This document shows, piece by piece, positions 13,209 through 28,200 of a stretch of 64,000 nt of DNA. Position numbers and translations under genes: made by a program. This DNA is from Batillaria attramentaria (Eukaryota; Mollusca; Gastropoda; Batillariidae). The stretch covers positions 134,501-198,500 of the forward strand of contig JACVVK020000343.1 of assembly GCA_018292915.2 (NCBI GenBank), written 5' to 3'. The notes beneath the pieces are model-generated. The model saw only the letters and a list, made by a program, of their open reading frames with translations. It was not told the origin of the DNA and did no database searches. Positions within the stretch are counted from its first letter, which is position 1, and each line of letters starts with the position of its first letter.

Positions 13209-16200
13209 GAGACAGCTTTAAAACTTTGACTAATTTATAAAAAAAAAAAAATTCTTACCCATCCTGTTGGCTTTTGGACACACAGCAGATGGCTTGGTTA
13301 TAATCCGAATTATTCAGATGACTCTACGAATTTGATTACTGAACAGAACCAATCTCAAGTCGACTGGTGAATGTTCAAAACAACGAACGGCAGATTTCAC
13401 TTCAGGTCATGCAGACAAAAAGACTGTAAACAATGGCTGTTATTTATAAACAACACAGTTTAAATGACTTTTGTTACACACGATTGAAGCCACGTCACGT
13501 CCGTGAAACGTCGAGTCGCTAGTGAGAAGTAGAGGAAGGTCTCCGTACACATGCGCTCAGTCGCTCTTACAGAACATAGCAAGATACGTGCTGCGTCTTT
13601 AAACGGCTTCACTCTCAATTTAGTCAAATTCAACAACCCACTCCCTGCATTGTATCGGTACCCAGAGCTAAATCTCTGCATTCTGTCACGCAAAACATTG
13701 AAGATGCTGCTCTGTGGTCTCCACCCAGCCTCCAGCATCCACCCCCACCCTTTCTACTCCTCATCCCTCCCCCCTCCCCACACACATACAGTGGTTACTG
13801 AAAAAAAAAAAAGCCGTGTCGGGTGTGCCGGGATGGTGAGGACCCAGCATCTGAAGTGGTCCAGCGACTTGTCTTTCTTTCCCTCCACCCCACCCCGTTA
13901 CCGTGCAGTGTGTTGAGACATGCACCCTAGTTTAGCATCTACTTTACAAGTCCTTGAATAGCGGCACACCGTTCATTTTTTACATCAGAATGTCTGCCCA
14001 AAACTAGAGTTTCGGAGTTAAGGTAAAACTATTGTACTTATATTTGTTATTGATATAGAAAAAAATGATATCGCTTTATCAGCAGATGTTTAAAGCAGAA
14101 ACAATTTACTATAACAAACAGTGCATTGAAGGGTTTTTGTACATCAAATGTTCCAGAGACAAAACTACATAAAGCAGTGATCGGCCATCGGTTTACGAAG
14201 TATACTCTCTCTGTCTGTCTGTCTGTCTCTCTCTCTCTCAAGCGCGGGTTGTTTTACAGTTGTGTATCTCTTGTAAGAACAGATTATCAGAAATTATTAA
14301 ACATCTATACAAACAGCAAACTAATATGGGAAACTAATCTGACACAAGCCATTGTAAAGAATCTTCCAAAAAAACTATGATGAAACATGCGCCCATTTCG
14401 GAGTCACTAAAGCGTGCACCCCCAGCCCTGAACACGTTCGCCATTGAAGACAGAGTTGGGCAAACATGGGACTTTGTATAAAGGGGCGCGGAGCCAGCTA
14501 ACACACTGATGGAGGAATGGGAGGGTTGCTGAATCAGTGAATGCTCGGATAATGAATATTTGTAGGCATAACACACATGACCTGGCACTATTGACCCAGT
14601 CAGCTTTGGGTCGCTCCGGGACACCGAGTCTCGTCATGCAGCTGTGAATAATTCGTCACGTACAAATCTTTAAGCGGTCGCGTGTGTCCATATCACACCT
14701 TTTAATTTCGGATATATGTCCGTACATGTAGGATACGTATGCATAATGTATCGTAGCTGAAACTGTACTGCTAACAGTTACTGACATGCTGTTTATTTTT
14801 CGCCGAACACAAAGTCATGTGTCAATGTTGACAAATGTGAGGCCATGAACAGCACACTGTTGTTATTTCCGCTCTTGTTATTCGGAGCTAATCTTCAGTC
14901 GTGTCGAGCGGGTGGGATAACAACTCTCACTTTCTCACTCTCTGGGGACAGTGTTATCCTCAGAAGTCGGGGTGTGACTGCCCGAGCGGCTGGGGGCTTG
15001 AAAACGGCCACACACCCATCGGTCTCGTCAATAAGAACCAATAAGATTTCGTCCAGTGGGATGAGCCCGGGAGTGTTTAGTCCGGCATACAAACACTACC
15101 ACTATCAGCAGCAACAAGAGCCTAACAGTTACTAAACTCTACATTAAATCTTGTTGGATTCATACATCGGCTCTTTAAGCGGGCTATTTCCATATTTACT
15201 AAGCCAACTTGTGTTTGGAACAGTTTCGCTCGTGAGTGCGCCTGTACGCTCGAAATACTCTATCTTGATGATTAGTACAGCTCTTAATGCGATACAATGT
15301 TGTTTACACTTTGCGCAAGCGGTGGAGCATTCAGATTCTACGACTGTTAGTACAACACTCTCCGTCCAGCGTGTTCGCCGCGTCACTGAATACGCTTCTG
15401 TTGGCTCAATGCCAGCATTTGAGATGCTGTCACTGTGCAGGTGTCTAAGAGGCGCAATGATAGACACCACGAGAACAGATCAAAACGACCTGTGAGCGCC
15501 TTTACCCCATATCACAAATGGAAGCTCACATTAATTTAAATATGTTTAGCTGTATTTTTTTTTATTCTTTGCGTCCTCGGGGGACAGATCAGTTATATGC
15601 ATAACTAAACAAGGCTACAACATTTAACAGTCTCGTAATTCTAGTTTTTTAATAGCAGCTGGCCTCTGTGCTGAGATGTTGTCAAACATACAGCCAAAAA
15701 TGACATGTAGGCAAAGGATGGGCTGCTGGCTATTGCAGACAAACTGTTCTTAATGCGTTACTTAGAAAGCTGAAAGTGCCACTCACTTAAATGCAAAAGA
15801 CGGGAGGCACGGAAGTCTTTCTGGAGACCAGCCATAAGTATTTGCTTTATACAACGAAAACATCTATATGGTTTTGAAAAATATACACAGCCGATAAATT
15901 TTAAAGAAATTAAGCCTTCAATCGTGTCCACGCAATTCGGCTTTACTTTGTCAAAATCATATGTCATGCTCAGCCGTAGTAACACAGGCCAAAGTCTAAA
16001 AGAGGGGTAAAGAACGCTGTGTCCCCCCCCCCCCCAGTTCCCCCCTCTCTCTCTCATTTCTCACAATAAAACGAATTACACGTTATTTGAATTACACGTT
16101 ATTTGAATATATCTTAACGAAATCCAAAAAGTGAGAAACATTAATGTGTTACACCGGACACCCTTACAAAATTCCCATTTTTATACGAATATAAAAAAAT

Positions 16201-19200
16201 CCTTTGCGTTGGGAATGATTGCCAAAATAAAGTCGAGCGAAAGCTTTCAGACAATTCCCCGTCCCTTTCTCTGTCCGTCTGTTGTTAATCGGGACAGAGG
16301 AAGGAGCAAACTAGAGGCTGTGATTTCTAAAGAGGAGGAATGTTATAATTGCTTTGGACATCAGCTTCAGGCCGATTTAAACATGTCTGCATGCAGCCAA
16401 ATGCCTCGTGCGGCAGATGAGAGATGCTCCTAGTGTTAGTTTGCTGAGATGAAAAGTTGGGGGGCGGAGAAAAATTGTTTCAAAGGGGAACGTGAATTTG
16501 AGCCAAGCAAAACTAACGTGTGTGCTATGAAGTGCACGAGTAATCTGAATGAATTCCGTTAAAGTCGACTTCAAGATGAAGACAGAAGGGAAAAGAAAAA
16601 AAATGAGAATGATGGCCAAGACAGTGTTGGGTGATACGTCAAATTTTAGTTCACTGTCAGTTGGAACACCTCTCTATCATTCAACAGTGTTATCTCCACC
16701 AAACTGGCAACTAAGCCATCGGGACCGACACATCGACAACCCAGGTGTGTTGTTCTAAAAGCAACAGATTGATATCTTGCATGCAGTAAGTAGCATTACG
16801 ATTGACTTCCACGAAAAGCACAACATGAGTGGCAAATCACATGTATCATAGTATACACTGAAAGGAAACTTACCTTGAAATACTGGGAAACTGTGTTGTG
16901 CTGCTTTTCATTCGTGGATCTGTCGTACCTTTGAAACAAACAAACCGATGCGGTTCTCAATATAGCTCTTTGTACTTATTTACCATTACCATATGTATAC
17001 TTGTTTCACGTGACTTCACATTCATTGCCTGGCCCACAAAGTTCACTGGATGTAAAAATAAAAGACAACAAAAAAATTCTTCACACAATTTCTTACGTTC
17101 GAGCTTTTCACTTCTATCCTTTACAGAATACACATCAACAGATTTAAATATAATTTTACAAATGTTCTATACATACTCTTCTTGATCTGCCGTTCACACG
17201 GACGAAGTCAAACTGACGTCTTACGTACAGAACCCGAGTCTAAACCGTCTAGAATCATTACTGGCTCAAGTGTGGAGCCGGGAGGGTGTTTTGTGAGACC
17301 GGTCGTGAAAAGAGAAGACCAAGTGACATTTCAGACAATTCACCATCCCCAAACGAGCCGAAGTCAAACAGCAAAAAGCCGGCAAAGAAGAGCAGAAAGC
17401 CTTCCACAGTTTCAGTTTGTGTTTGGATGTTAGTGCGTGCACGTGTGTTGAGGTTGCAGTTAGTGAGTGGCTTACACTCTGTGTGAAGCGCTATAATTGG
17501 CTTCGTCACTTCTGTCGCGATGAGCTCGGGTGGTCTGTGTCTTGCTCTAACGATGTTTATCCTGTAAGTCCCCCCTGTCTTGACGTTGGGGATACTGTAA
17601 CCAAGGAACTGTTGGACAACCTCCCTGAGGTTACACTCGAGGAGAGGGAATCAAATATCCCTGGTTTGACTCAGGTTTGAGCTTGACGCCAAGGTCTGGG
17701 TTTCCATTTTTGTCAGTTAGAAGTTGGTAGGATAACAGGAGTTGTCGTAAACACACAGCACAAGTAGGCTAATATACATGGTTAGGCCAGCAGTTACGGT
17801 AGTGTAACCACTGCACCGAAAACAACAAATTTGCTAAATAGGTGCACATCTCCTGTACACACGTCCAAGTACGTGTCTTGTTGGATGGGGGAGTCGGGCG
17901 CCTGGCGCCTCTACCGGCTAAAAGTCGGGCTCAACATCGGAAAGTCCACGTCTGAATCTCAACAGTCAAAATTTGTACAGGCTTTTTACCCAGTGCCCGT
18001 CTTTGAAATCACCCTTATGATGGCCGGAAGATGTTAAACCTGAAAACACCCACCCATCCACCGTTGCGTAAATAAGATATTCATGGACTTACTGGACAAA
18101 GCAAAAGATTTTTGTCATGACTGAAGAAGAAAGCGATAAACAACCCAGTGTTGGGGATAAACACCAACCACTTAACACATATACACATATAACACATATA
18201 CAAGCCCACACGCCCAAACAAAAGTGTCCATATGCCAAATACCTGTTGTCTGCTCGCATATCCGCTGGTACATTCCCTCGTTGGTTTTTCTGCCTTGGTC
18301 TGGTAGCGAAGGAACTAACAGGAAAACAAACACCAATATTTCGTTAACCACAGTAGTCCTCAGATGACAACAGCGACAACAATAAACATATCGATGCTAA
18401 TAACATTTTTTTTCATGCAACTTTTGACTTGGGCATCTGTGTCAAATTTAAGCAGCAGACGTTGGATATCGGGTTGTTCGCATCAGACACATAATTGTTT
18501 AGTCATCAGCATACGTAGGTATAGCGACCAGGGCCCGCATGTAATAGTCGAGGTTAGGGCTTTTAGCCCCGGGTTAGAGTCTCACGTCGAACTATACTAG
18601 CTCTAGGGTAAATTTTGTGTTGTTGTTTGTTTTAAATCAGGAAGCGGGCCCATTCCAGGAAGGAGCCTGAGTCGGTATACAAGGATTTTTTCTTCCTTTC
18701 TTCGCTTCCTTTTTTAAAATCAATTTTGCTTTGGGGTTTCTTTCGTCCTAGTCTGGGTTAGGCCCGTAGCCGTGGGTTAAATTAACCTCGACTTTTACAT
18801 ACGGGCCCTGACTATGTTTTCACTGGCATAGAGCTCGGCCAGCATAAGGCAATACTGCATTCCAAATGAATCCCACTCATGCGTGCCTTGAAGACAAATG
18901 ATTACAGGCGTGATCGCGTTACGATGGAATTCATTTCAGCTGCTAAATCGGGATACACAACAACGGCACAGTACGACTCCCATTGTGCTACATACTGCTG
19001 CAGACGCGTTACCATAGTATTCGTGGTTTTCTCCACAAATATTTCACACAGTCATAATATGGACTGGCAGGACAAACTGCGATCTAACGGCGGTACACAT
19101 TGAATGGCTAACATCAGTGACAAACTTGAGTTTATAGATATCGAATTTAGAACTCTTTCTTAAACAACAGTGTTGCCAGCTGTTATCGATACAGATAGCG

Positions 19201-20191
19201 CTCTATTATTATTATCATTGTTGTTGTTATTGTTATTATCATTGTTTTACCTAGTTATAGAATACGCTTTTTTGTTATCGGGAGTTCGATGAATTAGCAT
19301 TGAAGTGCAGCGTCTCCTGCATGTCCTATGTTTATACTGCCCCGTAGACCAGGTTGAATCATTTGTCCAACGTTACATTTTGTTGGGGTTTTTTTTTCCA
19401 GTGCGGGCACACTCAATAATAATACTAATAATAATGATAATAATTATTTACCTGGAGATAGTCCCAGTGCGGGAGACCTTGGCCTTAAAGAGATCGGAGA
19501 CGAGAGTGTGGTAGCTGCCCTTCATGCAGTCTGACAACGCTGTGCTGAGACTGTTCCGGTTCTTTTCCAGAAATCCTGCCGCCTGGTACTCCACCTAGGG
19601 CGAGAAAAATTGTAGTCTTTACTGTCAAGGCAAGCTTAATTCGGGATGAAGGTGAGGCGATTTTGATGGACAGGGTGCAGTAGGGACGCTGTTTCACAGT
19701 GACCATTACTTTTACAGAATACAGAATACAAAAAATTATATTTCATGTACGCTTGAAAAGGATGTAATTTATATTCATGCGGATACACACATCTGCAGGA
19801 GTATCAATTTTTAATTTCATACCGTGCCGGCGTAATGGTGCACACTAAAAGCCAGGCTGGCAGTACGGGATTTGGCCAGCAACCCGGACCGTCTGTGGTT
19901 GGCCGCCATCTTGTCCACCAGGGTGGCATCAGTTGCCTGGGGAAAGCGCCCCTCCTCGTCTATGAGGGCGAAGACTCCCAAAGGTTTCTGCACGCCAAGA
20001 ACATAGAGAAGCTGTGTATCATACTAGGGAAACAAAGCTGAGAAAAAAAAAATCACGATCTTCGTAAGCTTACCAAGTTTGTTTCTTCAAGCTTCGTAAC
20101 CCTAGAAATACACATGTGCTTCCCAGAGATTTTGTTGTTGTTGTTGCTGCTATTACCAATATCGGTCACGCCAACTAATCAAATTTACACA

Positions 20192-20271
<80 letters not shown>

Positions 20272-22489
20272 ATATTTTGCTGCTATCTCTGTTTTCATGT
20301 GGTCTCTGATGCCATTAATCACTGTCCAGAAAAATATAAATCGTGATCGACCTGTAAGTCTGTTTGTACTGAACAGTGTTGCACTGGACTGTTCAGTTAG
20401 AGTAGCCATCTTTCTAGTGTTATCATATTCTGCCCTAAAGGGCCATCTGCATCAACAACAGCTAACCAACTAACTATTCACTAACACAAATGAAAGCCTA
20501 AAACAGAGACATCCCTCCCCAAACAAACAAACAAACAAACAAACAAACAAACAAACAAACAAACAAAGCATCCATACCGTCAGAAACATGTCCACGATGT
20601 TCTGATTGTCCTTGTGCTGCACGTGCCGCCATCGAACCCCGTCACGCTCATACTCGCGCCGCTCGTGCACGAACACGTGCTCGGAGAAAAAGCGCTGCAC
20701 CTGCTCGTTGGCAACGTTGATACAGAGCTGCTCGAAGCTGTTGACCTTGAGGTTCTCAAAGCCTGGCATGTCCAGGAGCCCGATGCTGGACCCTCCGCCA
20801 AGGCTGAAACAGAAACATGGATCGTGTTTTGGAGATACGGGAAGTGCCCGGCATTTCCGACGCACTGACGCTCACACGGACGCATTTAATGTGCAGGTCA
20901 CTTATGTATGAGTGAGTCGTGTTGCCTTAGCCGTGCCAAATGCAGGCCGACTATTCAGTAATAACAGTGGAAAGAACTTAAAATTATTCATGATGCTCGG
21001 ACAGTAACTTATTTTATATAATAACGATACGTTTTGGCTTCTTGCCTCAAACAGTTATGTCAAGCATCAGCTAGGTGTAGAGATTCCTACTGAGGGAGGT
21101 CCTCATTTAGCGCATTTTCTGGTATTGACAGAGTTTGTAGTGTTTGCTGCTGCTTTTTCCTTTTTGGCTGACCGGTGAGGCAACAGAAGTTTACAGTATC
21201 CACTTGTCTAGCTTGCGCGGTGTAAAACCCTAAATAACTAACTCACTCACTCCACTTGTCTATGGGAACATATGCTGAACATCTGGAACGTGCGTGAAAG
21301 CGTTTGGAGAGGATTTTCAGTGTTTGCGGTTCATTGTGTGGTTCTTTTGGTTGCGTTGATGTTTTGACATAAAAGGATACAGACGGATTGTAGTCTTTAT
21401 TGTCAAGGTAAGCTTAATTCGGGATGAGGGTGAGGCGATTTTGATGGTCAGGGTGCAGTGGGGACGCTGTTTCACAGTGACCATTACTTTTACAGACTAC
21501 AGAATACAAAATACTTTATTGATCCCAAATACGGGAAACTGCAGTTCTGGGCCACATAGCAGTAAACACACAACTGATAAACATTTTGATAAATGAGACT
21601 ACAAATATGCGCATAAGAAAATTTGAGTAAAACAAACAGTCTTGACCAGCAATATTACTTATTTAAAATCAAGAATAAAACACACTATTACATACACACA
21701 CATTTCCTATCACATTCAACGCTTATTGATACACACATTCCGGCATTCACTCTGCACATTCACACTGCACATTCACTCTCTCTCTCTCTCTCCTCAATCC
21801 CCCCCCCCCCTTCTCTCTCTCTCTCTCTCTGCTTGAGTTGGCAGCTCTAATAGCCACGGGCAAAAATGATCTTGCATATCTGGTAGTCCTTGCTCTTGGT
21901 ACTCTAAACCTACCACTACGTACTATAGTCAAGCTGTCGAAGTCCTGTCTGTCTTTTATGACTTCAGGACAACCTTTCATCCGCTGTCTTCCGTTTGTGA
22001 TGTCAGACTACACTGTGCTAACACACAGGGCAAGAGTCCGCGTTTAGCGAAGGCGCTGTACCAGTAACAGTCCTAGCAAACTTAAATGTGGTCAGTGACA
22101 TTGTTATGGGTGTATCAACTGTACCAGTGAGTCTTGTCGGGCTTCAATCGGAGGTTGATCTGTCTGACGATCCAGCCGAACAGTCTGGCATACAGTTCTT
22201 TGGCCAGCGCGTCCCTCCCGTCTGACGCCTGCTCCACTGTCTTGTTCTTCACCACACGCTCTCCTGCAACAACCACGCGCGATGTGCCTTAATTCACACG
22301 TGAAAAATACGTTTATAATACTTTTAAACCATAATTTAATTTTTAAATGTGGTTTAAACACCAAGATAACACTAATCGAAATAATTATAATTATGTTGTG
22401 ATACTTATCTCTTAACTAGATTTTATTTTCATTTTGTGCAGGGTAAGTAACGATGGCAATTTTTAACCAGACAATAATACATGTTTGTA

Positions 22490-22564
<75 letters not shown>

Positions 22565-23044
22565 ATAAAGGGACCTACCGATGAACTGGAACAAAACGTA
22601 CATATTTCATAACTATCACGTGTCCACTGCTGTGTCCTTAATGAACGATAACATTTTGGAGCAGGAAATTGGGGATTCAAGCGGATGTTGGGTTGGATTT
22701 TCGTCGGCGGAGTTAACTATAATTATATCGTATGAATTCGGTTTGAGGTTTACGGTTTTTTTTTTACACTCAGCACCCATCTTCCTGTACCCCCTCCCTC
22801 CAATCCTCACAGAACTCTTTGATTATTGACCCTTCATTTATCAGATCATCTAAACCTGATAAATTATATACCCCCCCTCCCAACCCTCGCCTTCCAAACC
22901 CTCGCCATTCCCCCCCCCCCCCCCAATATTTACTCTGCCATGTTGACTGAGGGAAACGTAACATATGAGGTATTTGGCAGAAAAACATGCGAAGAAATTA
23001 AAAATGTAATGATGATAACTACTGTTTGTCAATGTGTTTGTTTA

Positions 23045-23112
<68 letters not shown>

Positions 23113-25227
23113 GGGGGGGGGGTGGTGCTGAAAATGTCCATACATTCTCCATGGACGTATTCTTCGCATAAATCCTTCTCATCGAACACACAACAAAGAA
23201 GGACAAAACAGACGATTCAACACACCCGTCGAAACTATTCCCACCGACAAATATAGAACGTACACCGCTTGCTTTAGAACGGATCGACAAAAGGGTGGGA
23301 AGCGAACAGTACACAGTCAACTGCAGCTCTCTGTATGTCCAGAAGCGCATGAAGTGTAATGTCCCTGATCCAGGCAGAATCTACAAGGTCAGTGCTAAGC
23401 GGCTTTCAACTGTGGCCCCATTCTGGGGGGGCCACGACAAACCTGCTGGAGGGTTTTCACAGTGCACCGCTCTTTGTCCAGGCTTGTCCACTGCACGCGT
23501 GTCAACACTGGAAGGTTTGAAGGCAGCTGGGTTGTTAGGATGTACTGTTGGTATTACTGGGCAGCTTCTATGGAAGTCCCAGTTTTTGGATCTTCCCGTG
23601 GTTCTACTTACGAGACAGCCCCTCCTACATTTTGTTTGCCATGTCATTTGGAGGCGGGTGTAGCTCAGTCAGTCGGGTGTGCTCGCACCCACGTGAGTCC
23701 TGAAGTGGAGCCGGGATAGTCGAATGGCAGAGCGTTGGACTTTCAGCGCTCGGGTCGTGAGTTCGAATCCTGGTTGGGGCCAAATATTTTTGCTGGCCTT
23801 CCATTGCTGTCCCGACTTTGCTATCACCCGTATGTGGTGGAAAAGGACGTTATTCCCCTAAACAACCCACCAGTATGTGTCCTGAGTTCGAGGACAAGTT
23901 GAGCTCCGATGAGTTTAAAATATGTACCGAAGATGACCCCGAGTTTTCCCCGTCTCCTTGTGGCTGTAACGTTTCTATCAAAGTTGGCGTGTTGTCTGTC
24001 TAGACTGAATAGTGTTCAGGTGGACTTTTTAGTCTAGGTTGATGTACCTGTCTCCAAAAGCTTGCCCACTACATGCCTAGAGTCGACTTCAATCACTCTG
24101 CGGGAGTTCGATAAAATAGCATGAAGGTGCGAAGATGCAACATCTCCTGCATGTCCTAGGCGTACACTGCCCCGTAGACCAGTTTGCGTCATTCGTCCAA
24201 CTTTACATTTTTTTTTCACGTAGTGTAGGCACACTTGCAGCGAATTAGTCTTCGTTGCTTGCGCGGTTTAAAGCCCTAAAAATTCACTCACTCATTCATC
24301 CTTGTGGGGGAGATTTCAACGAATCAAACAACAATCACTGGCATTTCTTTTTTTGCTGTGAGAAAAAAAAAAAAAAAAAATGATGCCATCACAAGCAGCC
24401 CCACCCCGACGGAAATCCCGCAAAGATTTTCCCTCACCCACAGTTCTCACGCCTTCTGCTGTTGGTACTGGCAACCTTTCCCCAAGATGTAGGCTCCAGG
24501 TATGTACGCATGACGTCAGCGGTAAGCCCCAGGGGGTGGGGACGGCTGGGCCCCTCTCCACGGGCAATTGGCTAAAATACTGTAAGTGTCTCTGTTTCAG
24601 AATTTGAGAATAGTTCTTGTTCCCGTTCATGAGCAGAGGGAGGGGAATAAGGTGCAAGTAATACCGTATTTGTCAATGCTGGCCGGACAGAGAAAACCTT
24701 GCACCTTTGACTCATAGAGAGGAAATGCCTCTAAGACAAGGCGTTGCAATGTCCTTACAGTAGAGGCATAGCACAGCAATCGCCTGCAAGTCAACAGGCT
24801 CATAAATATCAAACGTATATCCTGAGCAATGTGTCGCTTGACTGTTTTACAGCAGCTTGTCTTTTTCCGAAGTTTCCATTGACCCACCGGTCACCGGATG
24901 ACGTCAGGGACACGGTCCAACAGTCGGCCATTGTCTGGTGCATGGTCTCGGAATGCGGTTACTTGCATGGAAAACACTAGGACAGGTCAGTTGACAGATA
25001 AAGCTGTTGGCATGGGCACCGTTCTGACATACGTGTTTCCTTTCGTTCCGTTCAGGTTTTTTGTTTTTGTTTTTCGGGTCGTGGTTGAAAGGTATTAAGG
25101 TATTTAATTTTACATACTTTGTCAATATTGTACTTAAACAGGTTAGGTAATGTTCGAAAAACATACGAAGGGTTTTCAGATACTCTGAATACAGTTGCCG
25201 GAAAACACTGAAGGCACACACACACAC

Positions 25228-25276
<49 letters not shown>

Positions 25277-28200
25277 AATAGCAAGAAAAAAAAAACACAA
25301 ACAAACAACAACAAATGCCCAAAGAAACCCAACTGACGAGTAGGAAGGAAGACAGAAAAATGCTCTACAAAAATGAAATTTACACGCCAAATCACCACTA
25401 ACAGCTGTAATGACAGGTCTGCTGTCAAGGACCGGACGTTCCGACAAAAACTCTTTCAAAGAAACAAATTCCGACGGGCTGAAAGTGAAACAAACCACGA
25501 CCGTCTGACACAATGTCCGAAGTGACCCCCACCACCCCACAACTTTGCCCTGGCGTGATCCCTGGGGACACAGATCCTGAGGCTCTGGGCAGGGGGGTGG
25601 GGGGGGGGAGGAGGAGGGGGGAGGGGAGGCGGGACGAATGCAGTGCCTGTGTGTCAAGTCCTGTACAAACACCCATAGCGCGAGCACACAGGGTCCCAGT
25701 GATCAGTTCTTGAGGCTCTGGGCCAGCAGTCAGTTTTGGCAATCCCCTCTCTATTGTTTTAAAGATATTGATTGGACTTGCGAAAGGATTACCCTTGTAG
25801 GGGGTCAAGATAGCAAGGTCTTGAGTAAAAGTATGGTTTTCAAGGTGATGGACAAGTAGAGAATGTTGTGTTGTAGAGAAGAGTGAATAATGCTTACGTT
25901 AATTGTCAGTTCTGAATTAGCTACTATGCCTTATAGAATTATTATAACAAATGCCTTTTGGTGTTACAGATACTGTAAGTATAAACGCACAACACAGCGC
26001 ACTAAAACCATTTGATTGTTCAGTGAGATATTTCATCACGTGCCTAGCATGAGACCCGGGATAGCCGGGCTGGTGAAGCACTGGACTGTAAGTGCTTTGG
26101 CTATGAGAGTTCAGTCCCCAGCTTGCAACCCCAAAGATACTGCTGTTGACTTTTCATTGTTTTCCAGGTTTTGGATACCACCTGCACCTTCCCTTGATGG
26201 AAAAAGACGTTTCACTCCCCAAACTATTCTATTTCGCACAGCACACCATTACCTTTATGTCCCACTGGAAAATATTATTGTTAACAGTTCTTCTCCCTTA
26301 AAAACCCATGCAAAGATCGCAGTTTTATTTGAAATCTTCAGATCACTACGAGCCACTACACGCCACTATTACGCAATCTGCAGCAGTCTCGAGCCTGGGG
26401 GGAAGACCCACGCCTTGCGTAATTGTGGCTTGAAGTGGTTCCTACTGATGTGCAGTGGCTTTTTCTTTTTAACCAGGTGGTCGTTCTCACGCTCTTCAGA
26501 GTTATGCAACACTGCTGACCAGAGAATGGAGCCGATAATTAACACATGAATTTGAACTTGTTATCTTACCTCTTGGAAAAGAAACAATAGATGTTAAAGC
26601 TTCAGTCAGTTCCTCTTTGTCAACTTGCAGTAAATTGCAGACTGAAAAGAAAGGAAATAGAAAAATCTCATTTATTAACGTAAATAAGAAAGAAAGAAAA
26701 TTCGAGTGTTTTTCGAATTTTCTAATCCATTTGGATCGGCAATGCCTTGAATTTAGCATGAAATGTGACGTACCAATCTGATTATGAGGACTAATGAAAA
26801 TTCTGACCAATTTTTAAAGTACTCATGTCGCTCTCTTGAAGAAGGATATCAAACAATTACATGACGCTTTACATATGATGCAATGATGCAATGAAATAGA
26901 TGAAGTTCTTCCGGCCCTCATATCCTAAAAGGACAAGAAACGCCACAAACACTTGACAACTGTAGACTACCCACCCACTGACAGACTGTGAGTATCTTTA
27001 ATCTGCACGTTCTCTTTGTCTTCCTCTCGCGAGAACGAGATGTTAGTCACGTGCAAAATGGAGGAGAGCAGTGTGAAGATCAGCGACACTTCCTGCACAC
27101 AGAACAGATTTAATGAGTGGAAAATATTGTTTATATCTGTTACACTGCACAGCAAAAAGTCTTCAAATGTGAACCTCGACAGTGTGCAATGTCGGTACCG
27201 GATAATTCAGGAAGAAAATGTGATATGAAAAAAAGAAAAAAAAAAAAAAAGAAAATGGAAAGGAGAAGAGCAGAAAATAAGTAACTAACAGAACAGTATT
27301 TCTACAAATGGAGGATGGGGGAATGGGGAAGGGGGGGGGGGGTAGAGTAGTGTGAAGGAAGCAAATGAGTAAATTGCAGGTTTTATTTTTGAAACATTTT
27401 TTTCAGCCTGGAATGTGAATGCGAGAGTAGTTATTTAGTGTTATTCGATGGGACTGACCCAATCAGTGAAGCCGACGAGCCTCATAATGTTGAGCTGCTT
27501 GTGGTACAGCACGCGATTGGCGTCCAGGTCACGTGCACTTTGAAACACGGGCTGTGGCCAGTTGTCCTGACGGAGAATCCTGAGCCAAACACAGGCAGCA
27601 GTTGGTTACGAATTCAATGAACATCATGTCTAAATTTAAGACTGATCAGGATCAGCAGGGTCGATGTAACGTGACAAATTACCCCCGACCCCCTATAAAA
27701 ACACGTCAGGGCCGTTTTGGCCCAGGCAAGAGTGGCATGGATACAGTCCTTTCTTGCATACTTGAGAATGACCCATGCCAATATGTAAAGTCTCTCTCTC
27801 TCTCTCTCTCTGCCGTTTTTTTTTTTTTTTTTTTTTTTTTTTGGGGGGGGGGAATACAGGCATCCACACCGAGAACATTTTCTTTGACGTCCGAATATTT
27901 TGTAGCTGCTGTTGCAAAGATGACCAGCGATGTTTCTGTAATGCTCAGTTTGTAGCTATCTTTTAGGATTATCGGACCATTTCCTGGGACACATAGTTTT
28001 CTGGGTCGATTCACTGGACCAAATCACGTGCATCAACACGAGGGACGACATGGTGTTACATCTAACACCAAACACTTTCAAACATCTAACGCGCTAAGCA
28101 GGACGATATCCATAACCGGTGTAGTGCTTCAAACCTTAACCCCTAAAAAAAAAATTCGGCGGCAGGAAATTCACTCCAGGTTTTTTTCCCCCCGCCACAA

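Noticed and set aside
23650..23720. Functional tRNA gene
   Set aside because: Only a 5'-half-like sequence is present and it is interrupted by a SINE; no cloverleaf can be completed.
26016..26549. 177-codon plus-strand open frame
   Set aside because: It runs through a decayed SINE and a foldback MITE, so it is unlikely to be a gene.
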